From NCBI GenBank assembly GCA_964399635.1, contig CAYNRU010000034.1, positions 62,001 through 126,000 on the forward strand: a stretch of 64,000 nucleotides of DNA. The letters are read 5' to 3'. Positions 7,547 through 15,914 of the stretch are shown here, piece after piece (the first letter of the stretch is position 1; each line of letters opens with the position of its first letter). Made by a program: the position numbers and the translations under genes. The notes below the pieces were generated by a model. That model was not told where the DNA came from, did not search any database, and was given only the letters and a program-made list of their open reading frames with translations. Source of the DNA: UBA4615 sp964399635. Its GTDB lineage: Bacteria; Pseudomonadota; Gammaproteobacteria; Burkholderiales; Burkholderiaceae_E.

Positions 7547-8731
7547 ATGCCGATCCAGATCCAGTCCCCGACCCTGACGCTGCCGGGCCCCGACGGCCGC
7601 CTCGCCCCGTTCGCCTGCTCCGCCCCGCGCGGCTTTCCCGACACCGTCCAGGGCCCGTTCAACCGGGTGGCGTTCTCGGCGGTGCACGTGGTCGCCGACC
7701 CGATGTCGGCGGTCGACCCCTGGGTCGGCTGCGCGGTCGACTGGGACGCGACCATCGCCTACCGCAGCCGGCTGTGGAGCCTGGGCCTGGGCGTGGCCGA
7801 GGCGATGGACACCGCGCAGCGCGGCATGGGCCTCGACTGGCCAACCTCGCTCGAGCTGATCCGCCGCTCCGTGGACGCCTCGCGCGACCATCCGGGCGCG
7901 CTGGTGTTCTCCGGCTGCGGCACCGACCACCTCGCGCCGTCGCAGACGCTGCATCCTGCCGACGTGCTGGCGGCCTACGAGATGCAGGCAGAGGCCATCG
8001 AAAAGCTGGGAGGCCGGATGATCGTGATGGCGAGCCGCGCGCTGGCCGCCTGCGCGCGCTCGCCGGACCAGTACGGGCTGGTGTACGACCGGCTGCTGAG
8101 CCAGGTGCGCGAGCCGGTGATCATCCACTGGCTGGGCGACATGTTCGACCCGGCGCTCGCCGGCTACTGGGGCGGCGAGACGCTCGACGAGGCGATGGAC
8201 GTGGCGGTGGCGGTGATCAACCGCAACGCCGCCAAGATCGACGGCGTGAAGGTCTCGCTGCTCGACAAGGACCGCGAGATCGCGATGCGCCGGCGCCTCG
8301 CGCCCGGCATCCGCATGTACACCGGCGACGACTTCAACTTCGCCGAGCTGATCGCAGGCGACGAGCAGGGCCACTCGGACGCGCTGCTGGGCATCTTCGA
8401 CGCGATCGCGCCGGCGGCCTCGGCCGCGCTGACGGCGCTGGGCCGTGGCGACGTCGCGCGCTTCCACGAGATCCTGGGCCCCACGGTGCCGCTGTCGCGG
8501 CACATGTTCTGCGCGCCCACCCGCTTCTACAAGACGGGCGTGGTGTTCATGGCCTGGCTCAACGGGCTGCAGGACCACTTCGTGATGGTCGGCGGCCAGC
8601 AGTCCACGCGCAGCATCGTCCACCTGTCGGAGCTGTTCAGGCTGGCCGACGCCGCGGGCCTGCTGCGCGACCCCGGGCTCGCCGCCGCGCGCATGCGCGC
8701 GCTGCTGGTCACGCACGGCATCGCGCAGTGA
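7547..8731 (+). CDS. DUF993 family protein (dihydrodipicolinate synthase-like TIM barrel)
   Basis: 394 residues, starting one base after the previous stop. The sequence (VDWDATIAYRSRLWSLGLGVAEAMDTAQRGMGLDW, given here only in part) and the block KIDGVKVSLLDKD place it in the DUF993 group, distantly related to class I aldolases such as DapA. The lysine of GVKVSLLDKD (about residue 235) is a candidate Schiff-base residue. No DUF993 member has a reaction that I can cite. The stop overlaps the next gene's GTG start, implying coupled translation with the isomerase-like partner. Confidence 0.8.
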   Translation: MPIQIQSPTLTLPGPDGRLAPFACSAPRGFPDTVQGPFNRVAFSAVHVVADPMSAVDPWVGCAVDWDATIAYRSRLWSLGLGVAEAMDTAQRGMGLDWPTSLELIRRSVDASRDHPGALVFSGCGTDHLAPSQTLHPADVLAAYEMQAEAIEKLGGRMIVMASRALAACARSPDQYGLVYDRLLSQVREPVIIHWLGDMFDPALAGYWGGETLDEAMDVAVAVINRNAAKIDGVKVSLLDKDREIAMRRRLAPGIRMYTGDDFNFAELIAGDEQGHSDALLGIFDAIAPAASAALTALGRGDVARFHEILGPTVPLSRHMFCAPTRFYKTGVVFMAWLNGLQDHFVMVGGQQSTRSIVHLSELFRLADAAGLLRDPGLAAARMRALLVTHGIAQ

Positions 8732-9657
8732 GCGCCGCGTCCAGCGCAGCTGCCGACGGTGCGTCCGATGGCGCGCCCGATCCGCGCGCGCTGTCGCTGA
8801 ACACCGCGACGGTGAAGCTCAAGTGGTCGCTCGCGCAGATGATCGAGGGCTGCGCGCGCCACGGCATCCGGGGCATCGCGCCGTGGCGCGACAAGCTCGC
8901 CGAGCTGGGCGCCGCCGAGGCGGGCCGCCGCATCCGGGCGGCAGGCCTGACGGTCACCGGCCTGTGTCGCGGCGGCATGTTCCCGGCCGCCGACGCCGCC
9001 GGCCGGCGCGCGGCCGTCGAGGACAACCTGCGCGCAATCGACGACGCGGCCGAGTTGCGCGCGCAGTGCCTGGTGCTGGTCGTGGGCGGCATGCCTCGGG
9101 GCTCGAAGGACCTCGCCGGGGCGCGCGCGCAGGTGCACGACGGCATCGCCGAGGTGCTCGGCCACGCGCGCGCGGCCGGTGTGCCGCTCGCCATCGAGCC
9201 GCTCCACCCGATGTACGCGGCCGACCGCGCCTGCGTGAACACGCTCGGCCAGGCGCTGGACCTGTGCGACGCGCTGGATCCGGGCGGCAAGGGGGTGCAT
9301 GCGCGCTCCGCAGCCGATGGCGGCGCGTGGGCGTCGGCGTCGGCGCTCGGGGTGGCGGCCGACGTCTACCATGTGTGGTGGGACCCGCAGCTCGACGCGC
9401 AGCTCGCGCGCGCAGGCGCCGCGCGGCTGCACGGCTTCCATGTGTGCGACTGGCTGGTGCCCACCGTCGACCTGCTCGAGGACCGCGGCATGATGGGCGA
9501 TGGCGTGATCGACATCCGGCGCATCCGCGGCCGTGTCGAGGCGGCCGGCTTCCGCGGGCTGCACGAGTGCGAGATCTTCTCGGCGCGCAACTGGTGGCAG
9601 CGCGACCCGGACGAGGTGCTGGCCGTCATGAAGGCGCGGCACGCGGCGCACTGCTGA
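8728..9657 (+). CDS. Sugar phosphate isomerase/epimerase (xylose isomerase-like TIM barrel)
   Basis: 309 residues from GTG 8728, which overlaps the preceding stop (GTGA). The barrel starts SLNTATVKLKWSLAQMIEGC and shows the metal-binding carboxylates and histidines of the AP-endonuclease-2 superfamily: Glu in LAIEPLHP, Asp/His in VYHVWWDPQ, His in GFHVCDW and Glu in LHECEIFS. Relatives interconvert keto/aldo sugars or inosose derivatives. The pairing with DUF993, a Gfo/Idh dehydrogenase and a HIBADH-like enzyme suggests degradation of a polyol or sugar acid. It closes the operon that begins at 3567. Confidence 0.85.
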   Translation: MSAASSAAADGASDGAPDPRALSLNTATVKLKWSLAQMIEGCARHGIRGIAPWRDKLAELGAAEAGRRIRAAGLTVTGLCRGGMFPAADAAGRRAAVEDNLRAIDDAAELRAQCLVLVVGGMPRGSKDLAGARAQVHDGIAEVLGHARAAGVPLAIEPLHPMYAADRACVNTLGQALDLCDALDPGGKGVHARSAADGGAWASASALGVAADVYHVWWDPQLDAQLARAGAARLHGFHVCDWLVPTVDLLEDRGMMGDGVIDIRRIRGRVEAAGFRGLHECEIFSARNWWQRDPDEVLAVMKARHAAHC

Positions 9658-9702
9658 GCGCCGGTCGCCGTGCGGGCCCGCGCCGCCGCCGGGCGCCGCG
9701 GC

Positions 9703-10470
9703 TCAGCGCCGCCGGAACACCGGCGCGCGGCGCGCGGCCATCGCGGCCACGCCCTCCCGGAAGTCGTCCGTCCCCGAGTGGATCGCCTGCTCGGTGGTCT
9801 CCCGCAGGACCGCCGCGCGGATCGCATCCACCAGCCCCAGCCTGAAGGTCTGGCGGATCGACTCCACCGCGATGGGCGCGGAGGCGGCGATCTCGGCCGC
9901 GAGCTCGAGCGCGCGCGGACGCACGGCGTCGCGCGCGACCAGCAGGTCGGCCAGCCCCATCGACACCGCCTCGTCGCCCGGCACGCGCCGGCCGGTGTAG
10001 GCGAGCAGCGCCGCGCGCTGCACGCCGAGGATGCGCGGCATCGTCACCGACATGCCGAAGCCGGGATGGATGCCCAGCCGGCTGAAGTTGGCGCTGAAGC
10101 GCGCCTCGGGGCAGGTGACCCGGAAGTCGGCCATCAGCGCGAGGCCCAGGCCCCCGCCCACGGCCGCGCCGTGCACCGCCGCCACCACCGGCTTGCGGCA
10201 TGAGAAGAGCCGCAGCGCCTGCTCGTAGATCGGGTTGAGGGCGCCCGGGGCCGGGGCGCCGGCGATCGGGTTGTCCCGCCCGAAGTCGGCGCCCGCGCAG
10301 AAGACGCTGCCCGCCGCGCAGAGCACGATGGCCCGCAGCGCGGGGTCGGCGTCGACCGCCTCGAACGCGTCGGCGAGCTCCACGACCAGCGCCCGGTCGA
10401 AGAAGTTGAGCGGGGGTCGGTCGATCTCGATGACGGCGACGTGGCCGTCGCGGCCGATGGCGAGGCTCAT
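9703..10470 (-). CDS. Enoyl-CoA hydratase/isomerase family protein
   Basis: 255 residues, MSLAIGRDGHVAVIEIDRP. Crotonase-fold landmarks are present: the oxyanion loop at AGSVFCAGADF (about residue 60) and AVHGAAVGGGLGLALMADFRV (about 105). Of the two glutamates used by hydratases, the first is replaced (LALMADFR region) and the second region reads SRLGIHPGFGMS, so the precise reaction (hydration, isomerisation or another crotonase reaction) is uncertain. The ATG overlaps the stop of the upstream acyl-CoA dehydrogenase (ATGA), so the three-gene set is translationally coupled and works on acyl-CoA oxidation. Confidence 0.88.
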   Translation of the reverse strand: MSLAIGRDGHVAVIEIDRPPLNFFDRALVVELADAFEAVDADPALRAIVLCAAGSVFCAGADFGRDNPIAGAPAPGALNPIYEQALRLFSCRKPVVAAVHGAAVGGGLGLALMADFRVTCPEARFSANFSRLGIHPGFGMSVTMPRILGVQRAALLAYTGRRVPGDEAVSMGLADLLVARDAVRPRALELAAEIAASAPIAVESIRQTFRLGLVDAIRAAVLRETTEQAIHSGTDDFREGVAAMAARRAPVFRRR

Positions 10471-11549
10471 GCGAAGCACCTCTCGGTGAGTGCCGGCCAG
10501 AAACCGGCGGCGCGGCCCTCGATCGCGTGCCGGCCGAGCCAGGCGGCCCACTGCGCGTCGGTGCCGTACTCGTCGCGCCAGGCCCACAGCCGGCGCGTTG
10601 CGAAGTGCAGCGAATGTTCGCGCGTGAATCCGATCGCGCCGTGCACCTGGTGGGCGATGGCGGCGGTGCGCCCGGCCGCCTCGCCGGCCCGCGTCTTGGC
10701 GACCGCGACGCCAAACTCCGCGCGCCGCGGGCCGACCGCGCCGGCGGTGGCGGCGCCGCCGAGGTCCGCCATCGCGACCAGCGTGGCCACGCGGGCGGCG
10801 GCGACCTCGCCCGCCATCAGCGCGACCTGCTGCTGGATGGCCTGGTAGCGCCCGATGGGCTTGCCGAACTGCACGCGGTCGTTGGCGTACTGCACGGTCT
10901 GCGCGAGCACCGACTCCATCGCGCCGACCATCATCGCGGCGCGCGCGGCCGCGCCGAGCAGCGCCACCGGGCGTGGCAGCGCGCCGGGCGGCGCGGGCGC
11001 GCGGGCCAGGACGGCCGCGCCGTCGAGCACCACGGTGTCGGAGGGCAGCCCGGCGACGTCGGCGAGCGGCTCGATCCGGAGATGCGCGGGCTGGCGCAGG
11101 TCGACCAGCAGCACGTCCCCGTCCGGCGTCACCGCCGCCGCCCACCCGCAGTGGCGGGCCCAGGGCACGCGGATCGCGCGGCCGTGGAGGCGCGGCGATG
11201 CCCGGCTCCCGGACAGCGCGACGTCGCCCGAGGCCTCGAGCAGGGTGATCGGGCCCTCGGGCGGCTGCAGGCCGGCGCCCGACAGCAGGTGCGCGGCGAT
11301 CATGGTCTCGGCGAGCGGCAGCGGCACCTGCCAGTGGCCGATGCCGCGCAGGATTGCGCAGGCGTCCGGCCAGCTCGCGCCGATGCCGCCGGCGGCCTCG
11401 GTGGCGAGCGCCCATGGGAAGCCGCTCTCGGCGACCCGGTCCCAGAGCGCGCCCGGCCACCCGCCCGCCTCGACCTCCTCGCGGACCGTCCGGTCGGCGG
11501 TGTCCGCGAACAGCCGCGCGGCGCTGCGTTCGATCATCGAGTCGCTCAT
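10467..11549 (-). CDS. Acyl-CoA dehydrogenase family protein (small, divergent subunit)
   Basis: 360 residues. The C-terminal domain is clear: YANDRVQFGKPIGRYQAIQQ and HQVHGAIGFTREHSLHFATRR are the FAD- and tetramer-contact motifs of acyl-CoA dehydrogenases. The N-terminal and middle domains are diverged, and the usual catalytic Glu region is weak. In many actinobacterial and proteobacterial pairs, such divergent partners form heterotetramers with a canonical subunit; here the canonical partner is the gene immediately upstream, joined by an ATGA overlap. A role in degradation of a bulky acyl-CoA is inferred from that architecture. Confidence 0.88.
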   Translation of the reverse strand: MSDSMIERSAARLFADTADRTVREEVEAGGWPGALWDRVAESGFPWALATEAAGGIGASWPDACAILRGIGHWQVPLPLAETMIAAHLLSGAGLQPPEGPITLLEASGDVALSGSRASPRLHGRAIRVPWARHCGWAAAVTPDGDVLLVDLRQPAHLRIEPLADVAGLPSDTVVLDGAAVLARAPAPPGALPRPVALLGAAARAAMMVGAMESVLAQTVQYANDRVQFGKPIGRYQAIQQQVALMAGEVAAARVATLVAMADLGGAATAGAVGPRRAEFGVAVAKTRAGEAAGRTAAIAHQVHGAIGFTREHSLHFATRRLWAWRDEYGTDAQWAAWLGRHAIEGRAAGFWPALTERCFA

Positions 11550-12685
11550 CGCAGCCCCAGCCCCTTGGCGATGATGCCGCGCAGGATCTCCCGCGTGCCC
11601 CCGCGCAGCGAGAACGACGGCGCGGCGAGCGTCGTGTAGGCGGCCGTGCGCGCGAGCGGGGAGTCGAGCGCCATGCGCCCGCCGAACAGGTCGTGGGCGA
11701 GCTCGGGCAGCGACTGCTCGAGCAGCGCGCCCTGGTCCTTGACGAGGGCGGCGGCGAGCGCCGGATCCTCGCCGTCCGCGAGCATCAGCGCGACGCCGAC
11801 CGACATCTGGCGCATCGTCGCGTAGCCCGCGACCGCGCGCCCGAGCGACTCGGCATGACGCGGGTCGGCGGTGTCGGCAGCCTCCAGCATCTCGAGCAGC
11901 AGCTGCGTGCCGCTCAGGTAGCGCTCCGGGCCCGCGCGCTCGAACGCGAGCTCGGCGACCACCTGCTTCCAGCCGTCGCCCTCCTCGCCGATCAGGTTCT
12001 CGTGCGGCACCACCGCGCCGTCGAAGGTCACCTCGTTGAAGTCGTGCTCGCCCAGCTGGTTGACGATGGGGCGCACCGTGATGCCCGGGGTCGTCATGTC
12101 GACCAGCAACTGCGACATGCCGGCGTGGCGGTTCTCGCCGCGCTCGCTGGTGCGCACCAGCGCGATCATGTAGTGGGCGCGGTGGGCGCGCGAGGTCCAG
12201 ACCTTGCGCCCGTCGATGCGCCAGCCCCGGTCCGTGCGCGTGGCGCGGGTGCGGATCGAGGCGAGGTCGGAGCCGGTGTCGGGCTCGCTCATGCCGATGC
12301 AGAAGAACACCTCGCCGCGCACGATCCGCGGCACGATGCGCGGCGCGAGCGTGTCGGGCGCGTAGCGCATCAGCATCGGGCCGCTCTGCCGGTCGGCGAC
12401 CCAGTGCGCGCCCACTGGCGCACCGGCCGCGAGCAGCTCCTCGAGGACCACGTAGCGCTCGAGCATCGAGCGCTCTGCGCCGCCGTAGCGCGCGGGCCAG
12501 GTCATGCCGATCCAGCCGCGCTCGCCCAGCTTGCGGCTGAAGTCGGCGTCCGACCCCATCCAGCTGCGCGCGCGCAGTGCCGGGTCGTGGTCGCGCAACG
12601 CCTCGGCGAGGAAGGCGCGCACCTGCGCGCGCAGCGCGTCGCACTCGGCGGGAAGGGCGCCGGGGGTGATGTCGAGGCCTTGCAT
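11546..12685 (-). CDS. Acyl-CoA dehydrogenase family protein
   Basis: 379 residues from MQGLDITPGALPAECDALRA. It has the typical domain series: N-terminal helices, WIGMTWPARYGG, the FAD-binding CIGMSEPDTGSDLAS block (about residue 140), WRIDGRKVWTSRAH, and the C-terminal FSLRGGTREILRGIIAKGLGL. It is the promoter-proximal gene of the minus-strand trio, facing the TetR gene across a 167-base gap that contains a perfect inverted repeat. It would introduce the alpha-beta double bond, with the downstream dehydrogenase as likely partner subunit. Chain specificity cannot be read from sequence. Confidence 0.92.
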   Translation of the reverse strand: MQGLDITPGALPAECDALRAQVRAFLAEALRDHDPALRARSWMGSDADFSRKLGERGWIGMTWPARYGGAERSMLERYVVLEELLAAGAPVGAHWVADRQSGPMLMRYAPDTLAPRIVPRIVRGEVFFCIGMSEPDTGSDLASIRTRATRTDRGWRIDGRKVWTSRAHRAHYMIALVRTSERGENRHAGMSQLLVDMTTPGITVRPIVNQLGEHDFNEVTFDGAVVPHENLIGEEGDGWKQVVAELAFERAGPERYLSGTQLLLEMLEAADTADPRHAESLGRAVAGYATMRQMSVGVALMLADGEDPALAAALVKDQGALLEQSLPELAHDLFGGRMALDSPLARTAAYTTLAAPSFSLRGGTREILRGIIAKGLGLR

Positions 12686-12735
12686 CGTCGCGTGTCTCCC
12701 CGCGTGCTGGTTCGTCGGCCCATTCTGGGGGAAGC

Positions 12736-12757
12736 ATGCTTGTCGATCAACAAGCAT
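12736..12757. promoter_or_regulatory. Probable TetR operator, inverted repeat ATGCTTGT-N6-ACAAGCAT
   Basis: Two perfect 8-base arms (12736-12743 and 12750-12757) are separated by CGATCA. The site is 50 bases upstream of the acyl-CoA dehydrogenase start and about 95 bases upstream of the divergent TetR start, the usual place for autoregulation and operon control by a TetR repressor. Confidence 0.6.
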
Positions 12758-12852
12758 GTCGGTACGATGGATCGATCGCGGCCACGCCGCCCCCGATCGC
12801 CGCCATCGGCCGCCGGACGGGGTGCCGTCCGCGCCGGGTGCCGCGTCGCAGG

Positions 12853-13707
12853 ATGAGCAAGCCGTTCTCCCACACTGCGCGGCGCGATGCCGCCGCCCCG
12901 TCCGGTGCCGAGCCGGAGCGGGCCCGCGCGCGGCCCCTCGCCGTCCGTGCGACACCGCTCCGGCCTGCCGGAGTGCGGCCCGTGGCCCCGCCACGCCGGT
13001 CTGCCGCGACGACGCCTGCCGAGCCGGCGCGCCCCACGCAGGCCCAGCGGCGCGAGGCCGCCGAATCCCGGCTGCTTCAGGCGGCGCTGCAGATCGTCGC
13101 GCGTCGGGGCACGGTCGGGATGACGCTCGCCGAGGTCGGCGAGGCGGCCGGCTACAGCCGCGGCCTGCCCGCCCACCACTTCGGCAGCAAGGCGGGGCTG
13201 GTGCGCGCGCTGTGCGCGCTGATCCGCGGCACCTTCCGCGACGACCTGCAGGCCGCACCCGCGCGCGCGCCCGGCCTCGACGCGCTGCGCGGCAACATCG
13301 AGGTCTACTTCGGTCGCGGGCGGCGCCGGCGCACGACCACCCGCGCGTTGCTGGCGATGATGACCGAGGCCTTCATGGGCGTGCCGGGGCTGCGCCAGGA
13401 GATGACCGCCTACAACCGGATCGCGGTCGATGCGTTCGCACAGGACATCCGCGACGCCATCGCGGTGGGCGAGGTTCGCGCCGACGTCGACCCGCGCGGC
13501 ACCGCGGTGCTGGTCCTGGGCGCGATGCGCGGCGCGATGCAGCAGTGGCTGGTCGACGAGTCCATCGACCTCGTCGCGGTGCGCGACCTGCTCCTCGCCG
13601 CGGTCGATCGCCTGCTCCCCCCCGTCGTGCCCGGCGTCGCCGTCGTCCCGGGAAGGCCTGCCGGTGCGCCGCACGCGCGCCGGCAGACGCCGCGCACGCC
13701 CCGATGA
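12853..13707 (+). CDS. TetR/AcrR-family transcriptional regulator
   Basis: 284 residues from ATG 12853. The DNA-binding domain is at about residues 66-115: LLQAALQIVARRGTVGMTLA, then GEAAGYSRGLPAHHFGSKAGLV, the helix-turn-helix signature of TetR proteins. It is preceded by an unusually long Ala/Arg/Pro-rich N-terminal arm of ~65 residues, so the real start may be later. The ligand domain is helical and unassigned. It is divergent from the acyl-CoA dehydrogenase operon and probably represses it through the inverted repeat at 12736-12757, with an acyl-CoA as a plausible inducer. The gene ends where remnants of a CMD gene begin. Confidence 0.88.
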   Translation: MSKPFSHTARRDAAAPSGAEPERARARPLAVRATPLRPAGVRPVAPPRRSAATTPAEPARPTQAQRREAAESRLLQAALQIVARRGTVGMTLAEVGEAAGYSRGLPAHHFGSKAGLVRALCALIRGTFRDDLQAAPARAPGLDALRGNIEVYFGRGRRRRTTTRALLAMMTEAFMGVPGLRQEMTAYNRIAVDAFAQDIRDAIAVGEVRADVDPRGTAVLVLGAMRGAMQQWLVDESIDLVAVRDLLLAAVDRLLPPVVPGVAVVPGRPAGAPHARRQTPRTPR

Positions 13708-13736
13708 CCCGCCCCGCCGCTGCCGGCGGCGAGCCC

Positions 13737-13936
13737 CCTACCCGAAGATCCGCGCCCGGGGCATCGAGGTGCCCGACATGTACCGCGTGATCGGGCACGC
13801 GCCCGCGGTGCTGCGCGGCTGGCTGGAGTGGGAGCGCTTCGGGCAAAAGGGCGCGGACGAGCGGGTGATGACCGCCTGCATCTACGTGTGCGTGGGCCGC
13901 TTCCTGGGTTCGATGGGCATCGAGCCCGAGGCGGGG
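13737..13936 (+). pseudogene. Carboxymuconolactone decarboxylase (CMD) family remnant
   Basis: One reading frame encodes PKIRARGIEVPDMYRVIGHA and WLEWE, matching the N-terminal part of CMD/AhpD-like proteins (the P-x-x-Y/F-R-x-x-A/G-H-x-P block). It runs straight into ADERVMTACIYVCVGRFLGS and MGIEPEAG, which matches their C-terminal helix. The central half, including the E-x-x-x-C-x-x-C/H catalytic region, is missing. No good start precedes it (an ATG at 13778 is internal to the homology) and the frame continues into unrelated sequence. This is a decayed gene with an internal deletion. An ATGA at 13704 opens only a short alternative frame. Confidence 0.55.
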
Positions 13937-14079
13937 CAAGCGGTCACGCCGCTTGCCCCGCTGAGGCGGCGTCCCGCCGTTGCCCGCGCCGTCGGTGCGC
14001 AGCGACCGCGGATGCCGCCGCCGTGGCCGCCGGGTACGATGTCCGGCCACCCCGACGACGGCCGCGCGCCGAGCCCGCC

Positions 14080-14424
14080 ATGTACGAGTCACGCCGGCAG
14101 CGGCCGCTGCCCCGCCCCGCCTTTGCGCAGCGCCTCGCCGCGCACGTCGCGGTCGCGGCGCTCCTGCTCGCCTGCTCGCTGCTGGTGGGCATGTCGGGCT
14201 ACGTACGCTTCGAGCGCCTGACCTGGCTCGACGCCTTCCTCAACGCCGCGATGCTGCTCGGCGGCATGGGGCCGGTCGACCCGCCGCGCACCGACGCCGG
14301 CAAGCTCTTCGCGGGCGCCTATGCGCTCTATGCCGGGCTGGTGTTCATCGTCACCGCCGCGCTCGTGCTGACGCCGGTGCTCCATCGGGTGCTGCACCGC
14401 TTCCACTGGGACGAGCGGGGCTGA
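14080..14424 (+). CDS. Small membrane protein resembling a two-helix ion-channel pore module
   Basis: 114 residues with ATG at 14080. Two strong membrane segments (about residues 23-45 and 73-96) flank a short re-entrant-like stretch, TWLDAFLNAAMLLGGMGPV. The layout (helix, pore loop, helix) resembles the 2TM potassium-channel domain, but the selectivity filter T-V-G-Y/F-G is replaced by LLGGMGPV, so potassium conduction is unlikely. Similar proteins occur in Burkholderiales as uncharacterised genes, to my knowledge. It sits alone between the CMD remnant and the YbjQ-like gene. Confidence 0.65.
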   Translation: MYESRRQRPLPRPAFAQRLAAHVAVAALLLACSLLVGMSGYVRFERLTWLDAFLNAAMLLGGMGPVDPPRTDAGKLFAGAYALYAGLVFIVTAALVLTPVLHRVLHRFHWDERG

Positions 14425-14519
14425 GCGCCGGCCCGCGGCGCACGCCCGGTGCTCCGGTACGCTCGGGGCCCGAGCTCGGCCGATCCCCGGCGGGCCGCAT
14501 CCACCCCCGGGAGACGACC

Positions 14520-14873
14520 ATGGGCTGGTTCTCGAGATCCGATTCCGCCTTCTTCCTCTCCACCGTGCTGCCCAACGGCGAGGGCGCCCGCGTCGGCGCC
14601 TTCCTGGGCGTCGTCAACGGCGAGGCGATCATCGGCGCCAACATCTTCCGCGACCTGTTCTCGTCGGTGCGCGACGTGGTCGGCGGCCGCGCCGGCGGCT
14701 ACGAGCGCGCGCTGGCCGCCGCGCGCGACTCGGCGCTCGAGGACATGAAGGCGGCGGCGAAGGAGCTCGGCGCCGACGGCATCGTCGGCATCGACTTCGA
14801 CTACGAGGTGCTCGGCGAGGCCAACGGCATGATGATGGTCAGCGTCAGCGGCACCGCGGTGAAGATGGCCTGA
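14520..14873 (+). CDS. YbjQ/UPF0145 family heavy-metal-binding-like protein
   Basis: 117 residues, MGWFSRSDSAFFLSTV. The core has the YbjQ pattern: GEAIIGANIFRDLFSSVRDV (about 35-54), then GGYERALAAARDSALEDM, GADGIVGIDFDYEVLG and a final beta strand VSVSGTAVKMA. These proteins form pentameric alpha/beta assemblies of unknown function; the heavy-metal label is historical. Compared with classic YbjQ proteins the N-terminus has an extra short segment. An upstream GGGAGA (14508-14513) can serve as ribosome site. The 130 bases after it contain no gene that I recognise. Confidence 0.82.
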   Translation: MGWFSRSDSAFFLSTVLPNGEGARVGAFLGVVNGEAIIGANIFRDLFSSVRDVVGGRAGGYERALAAARDSALEDMKAAAKELGADGIVGIDFDYEVLGEANGMMMVSVSGTAVKMA

Positions 14874-15005
14874 CGGGCGCCGGCGCGCGCGGTCCGCCCC
14901 CGCATGGGGCAGGTTGATGGACGCGTCGCCGTTGAGGATGTGCCCGGCCCCTGCGGCCCTGTGTGCGATCGCCGCGGTGAGGCCCGGCCGCGGGTCTGCG
15001 GTTCG

Positions 15006-15902
15006 CTAGCGTGCCGGGGTCGTCGGCGCGCCGCCCAGCAGCGTGTCGATCGTCTCGTCCTTGGCGCGCCATTGCTCGCCGACCCAGTCGCCGATGCGGT
15101 CGCGATAGGCCTTGTCGGCGATGGGGTCGCCGCCCAGCACCTGCGCCGGGATCGGGCGCTGCTCGATGCGCACGATCACCGCGTCCAGACGGCCGCACAG
15201 CAGGTCCCAGAAGGTGGGCGTGCCGCCGGGGTACACGATGGTCACGTCGAGCAGCGCCTCGAACTGCTCGCCCATCGTTGCCAGCGCGATGCCCAGGCCA
15301 CCGAGCTTGGGCTTGAGCAGGTGCCGGTAGGGGCTGCGCTGCTGCGCGTGCTTGGCCGCCGTGAAGCGCGTGCCCTCGACGAAGTTGATCACCGAGGTCG
15401 GCACGTGCCGGAACTTCTCGCAGGCCTCGCGCGTGGTCTTGAGGTCGGCATGGCGCGCACCCGCGCCGCGCCCGCGCTTCATGAACGGGAAGTCGAGCGC
15501 CCACCAGGCCAGCCCGATCACCGGCACCCAGATCAGCTCGCGCTTGAGGAAGAACTTGAGGAACGGGATGCGGCGGTGGAACACCCGCTGCAGCACCAGG
15601 ATGTCGACCCAGCTCTGGTGGTTGCTCGACACCAGGTACCAGCCCCGGCGATGCAGGCCCTCCAGGCCCCGGACGTCCCACCGCGCCGGGTTCACCGCCT
15701 CGATCCACGCGTTGTTGATCCCGACCCACGCCGACGCCTGCGCGTTGAGCAGTCGGTCGCAGGCGCGGCGCACCGGCAGCAGCGGGACGATGCGCTTGAG
15801 CAGCGCGGGGAGCACCATGCTCGTGAACACGACGACGGTGTTCAGCGCGAGCGCGGTGCCGGTGACGACGCCGCGCACCACGGGAGGAAGGAGCCTGAGC
15901 AT
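15006..15902 (-). CDS. YihG/PlsC-type lysophospholipid acyltransferase
   Basis: 298 residues. An N-terminal membrane segment is followed by the acyltransferase blocks: I NHQSWVD (about residue 84, His-Asp catalytic pair), II FLKRELIWVP and FPFMKRG, III FVEGTRFT (about 165), IV VTIVYPGG. This order and the C-terminal region fit the YihG family, which acylates lysophospholipids with a bias to polyunsaturated or unusual chains in characterised members. The enzyme is inner-membrane associated. Its start abuts a decayed histidine-kinase gene whose frame runs into it. No partner gene is evident. Confidence 0.88.
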   Translation of the reverse strand: MLRLLPPVVRGVVTGTALALNTVVVFTSMVLPALLKRIVPLLPVRRACDRLLNAQASAWVGINNAWIEAVNPARWDVRGLEGLHRRGWYLVSSNHQSWVDILVLQRVFHRRIPFLKFFLKRELIWVPVIGLAWWALDFPFMKRGRGAGARHADLKTTREACEKFRHVPTSVINFVEGTRFTAAKHAQQRSPYRHLLKPKLGGLGIALATMGEQFEALLDVTIVYPGGTPTFWDLLCGRLDAVIVRIEQRPIPAQVLGGDPIADKAYRDRIGDWVGEQWRAKDETIDTLLGGAPTTPAR

Positions 15903-15914
15903 GGCCCGATTATG

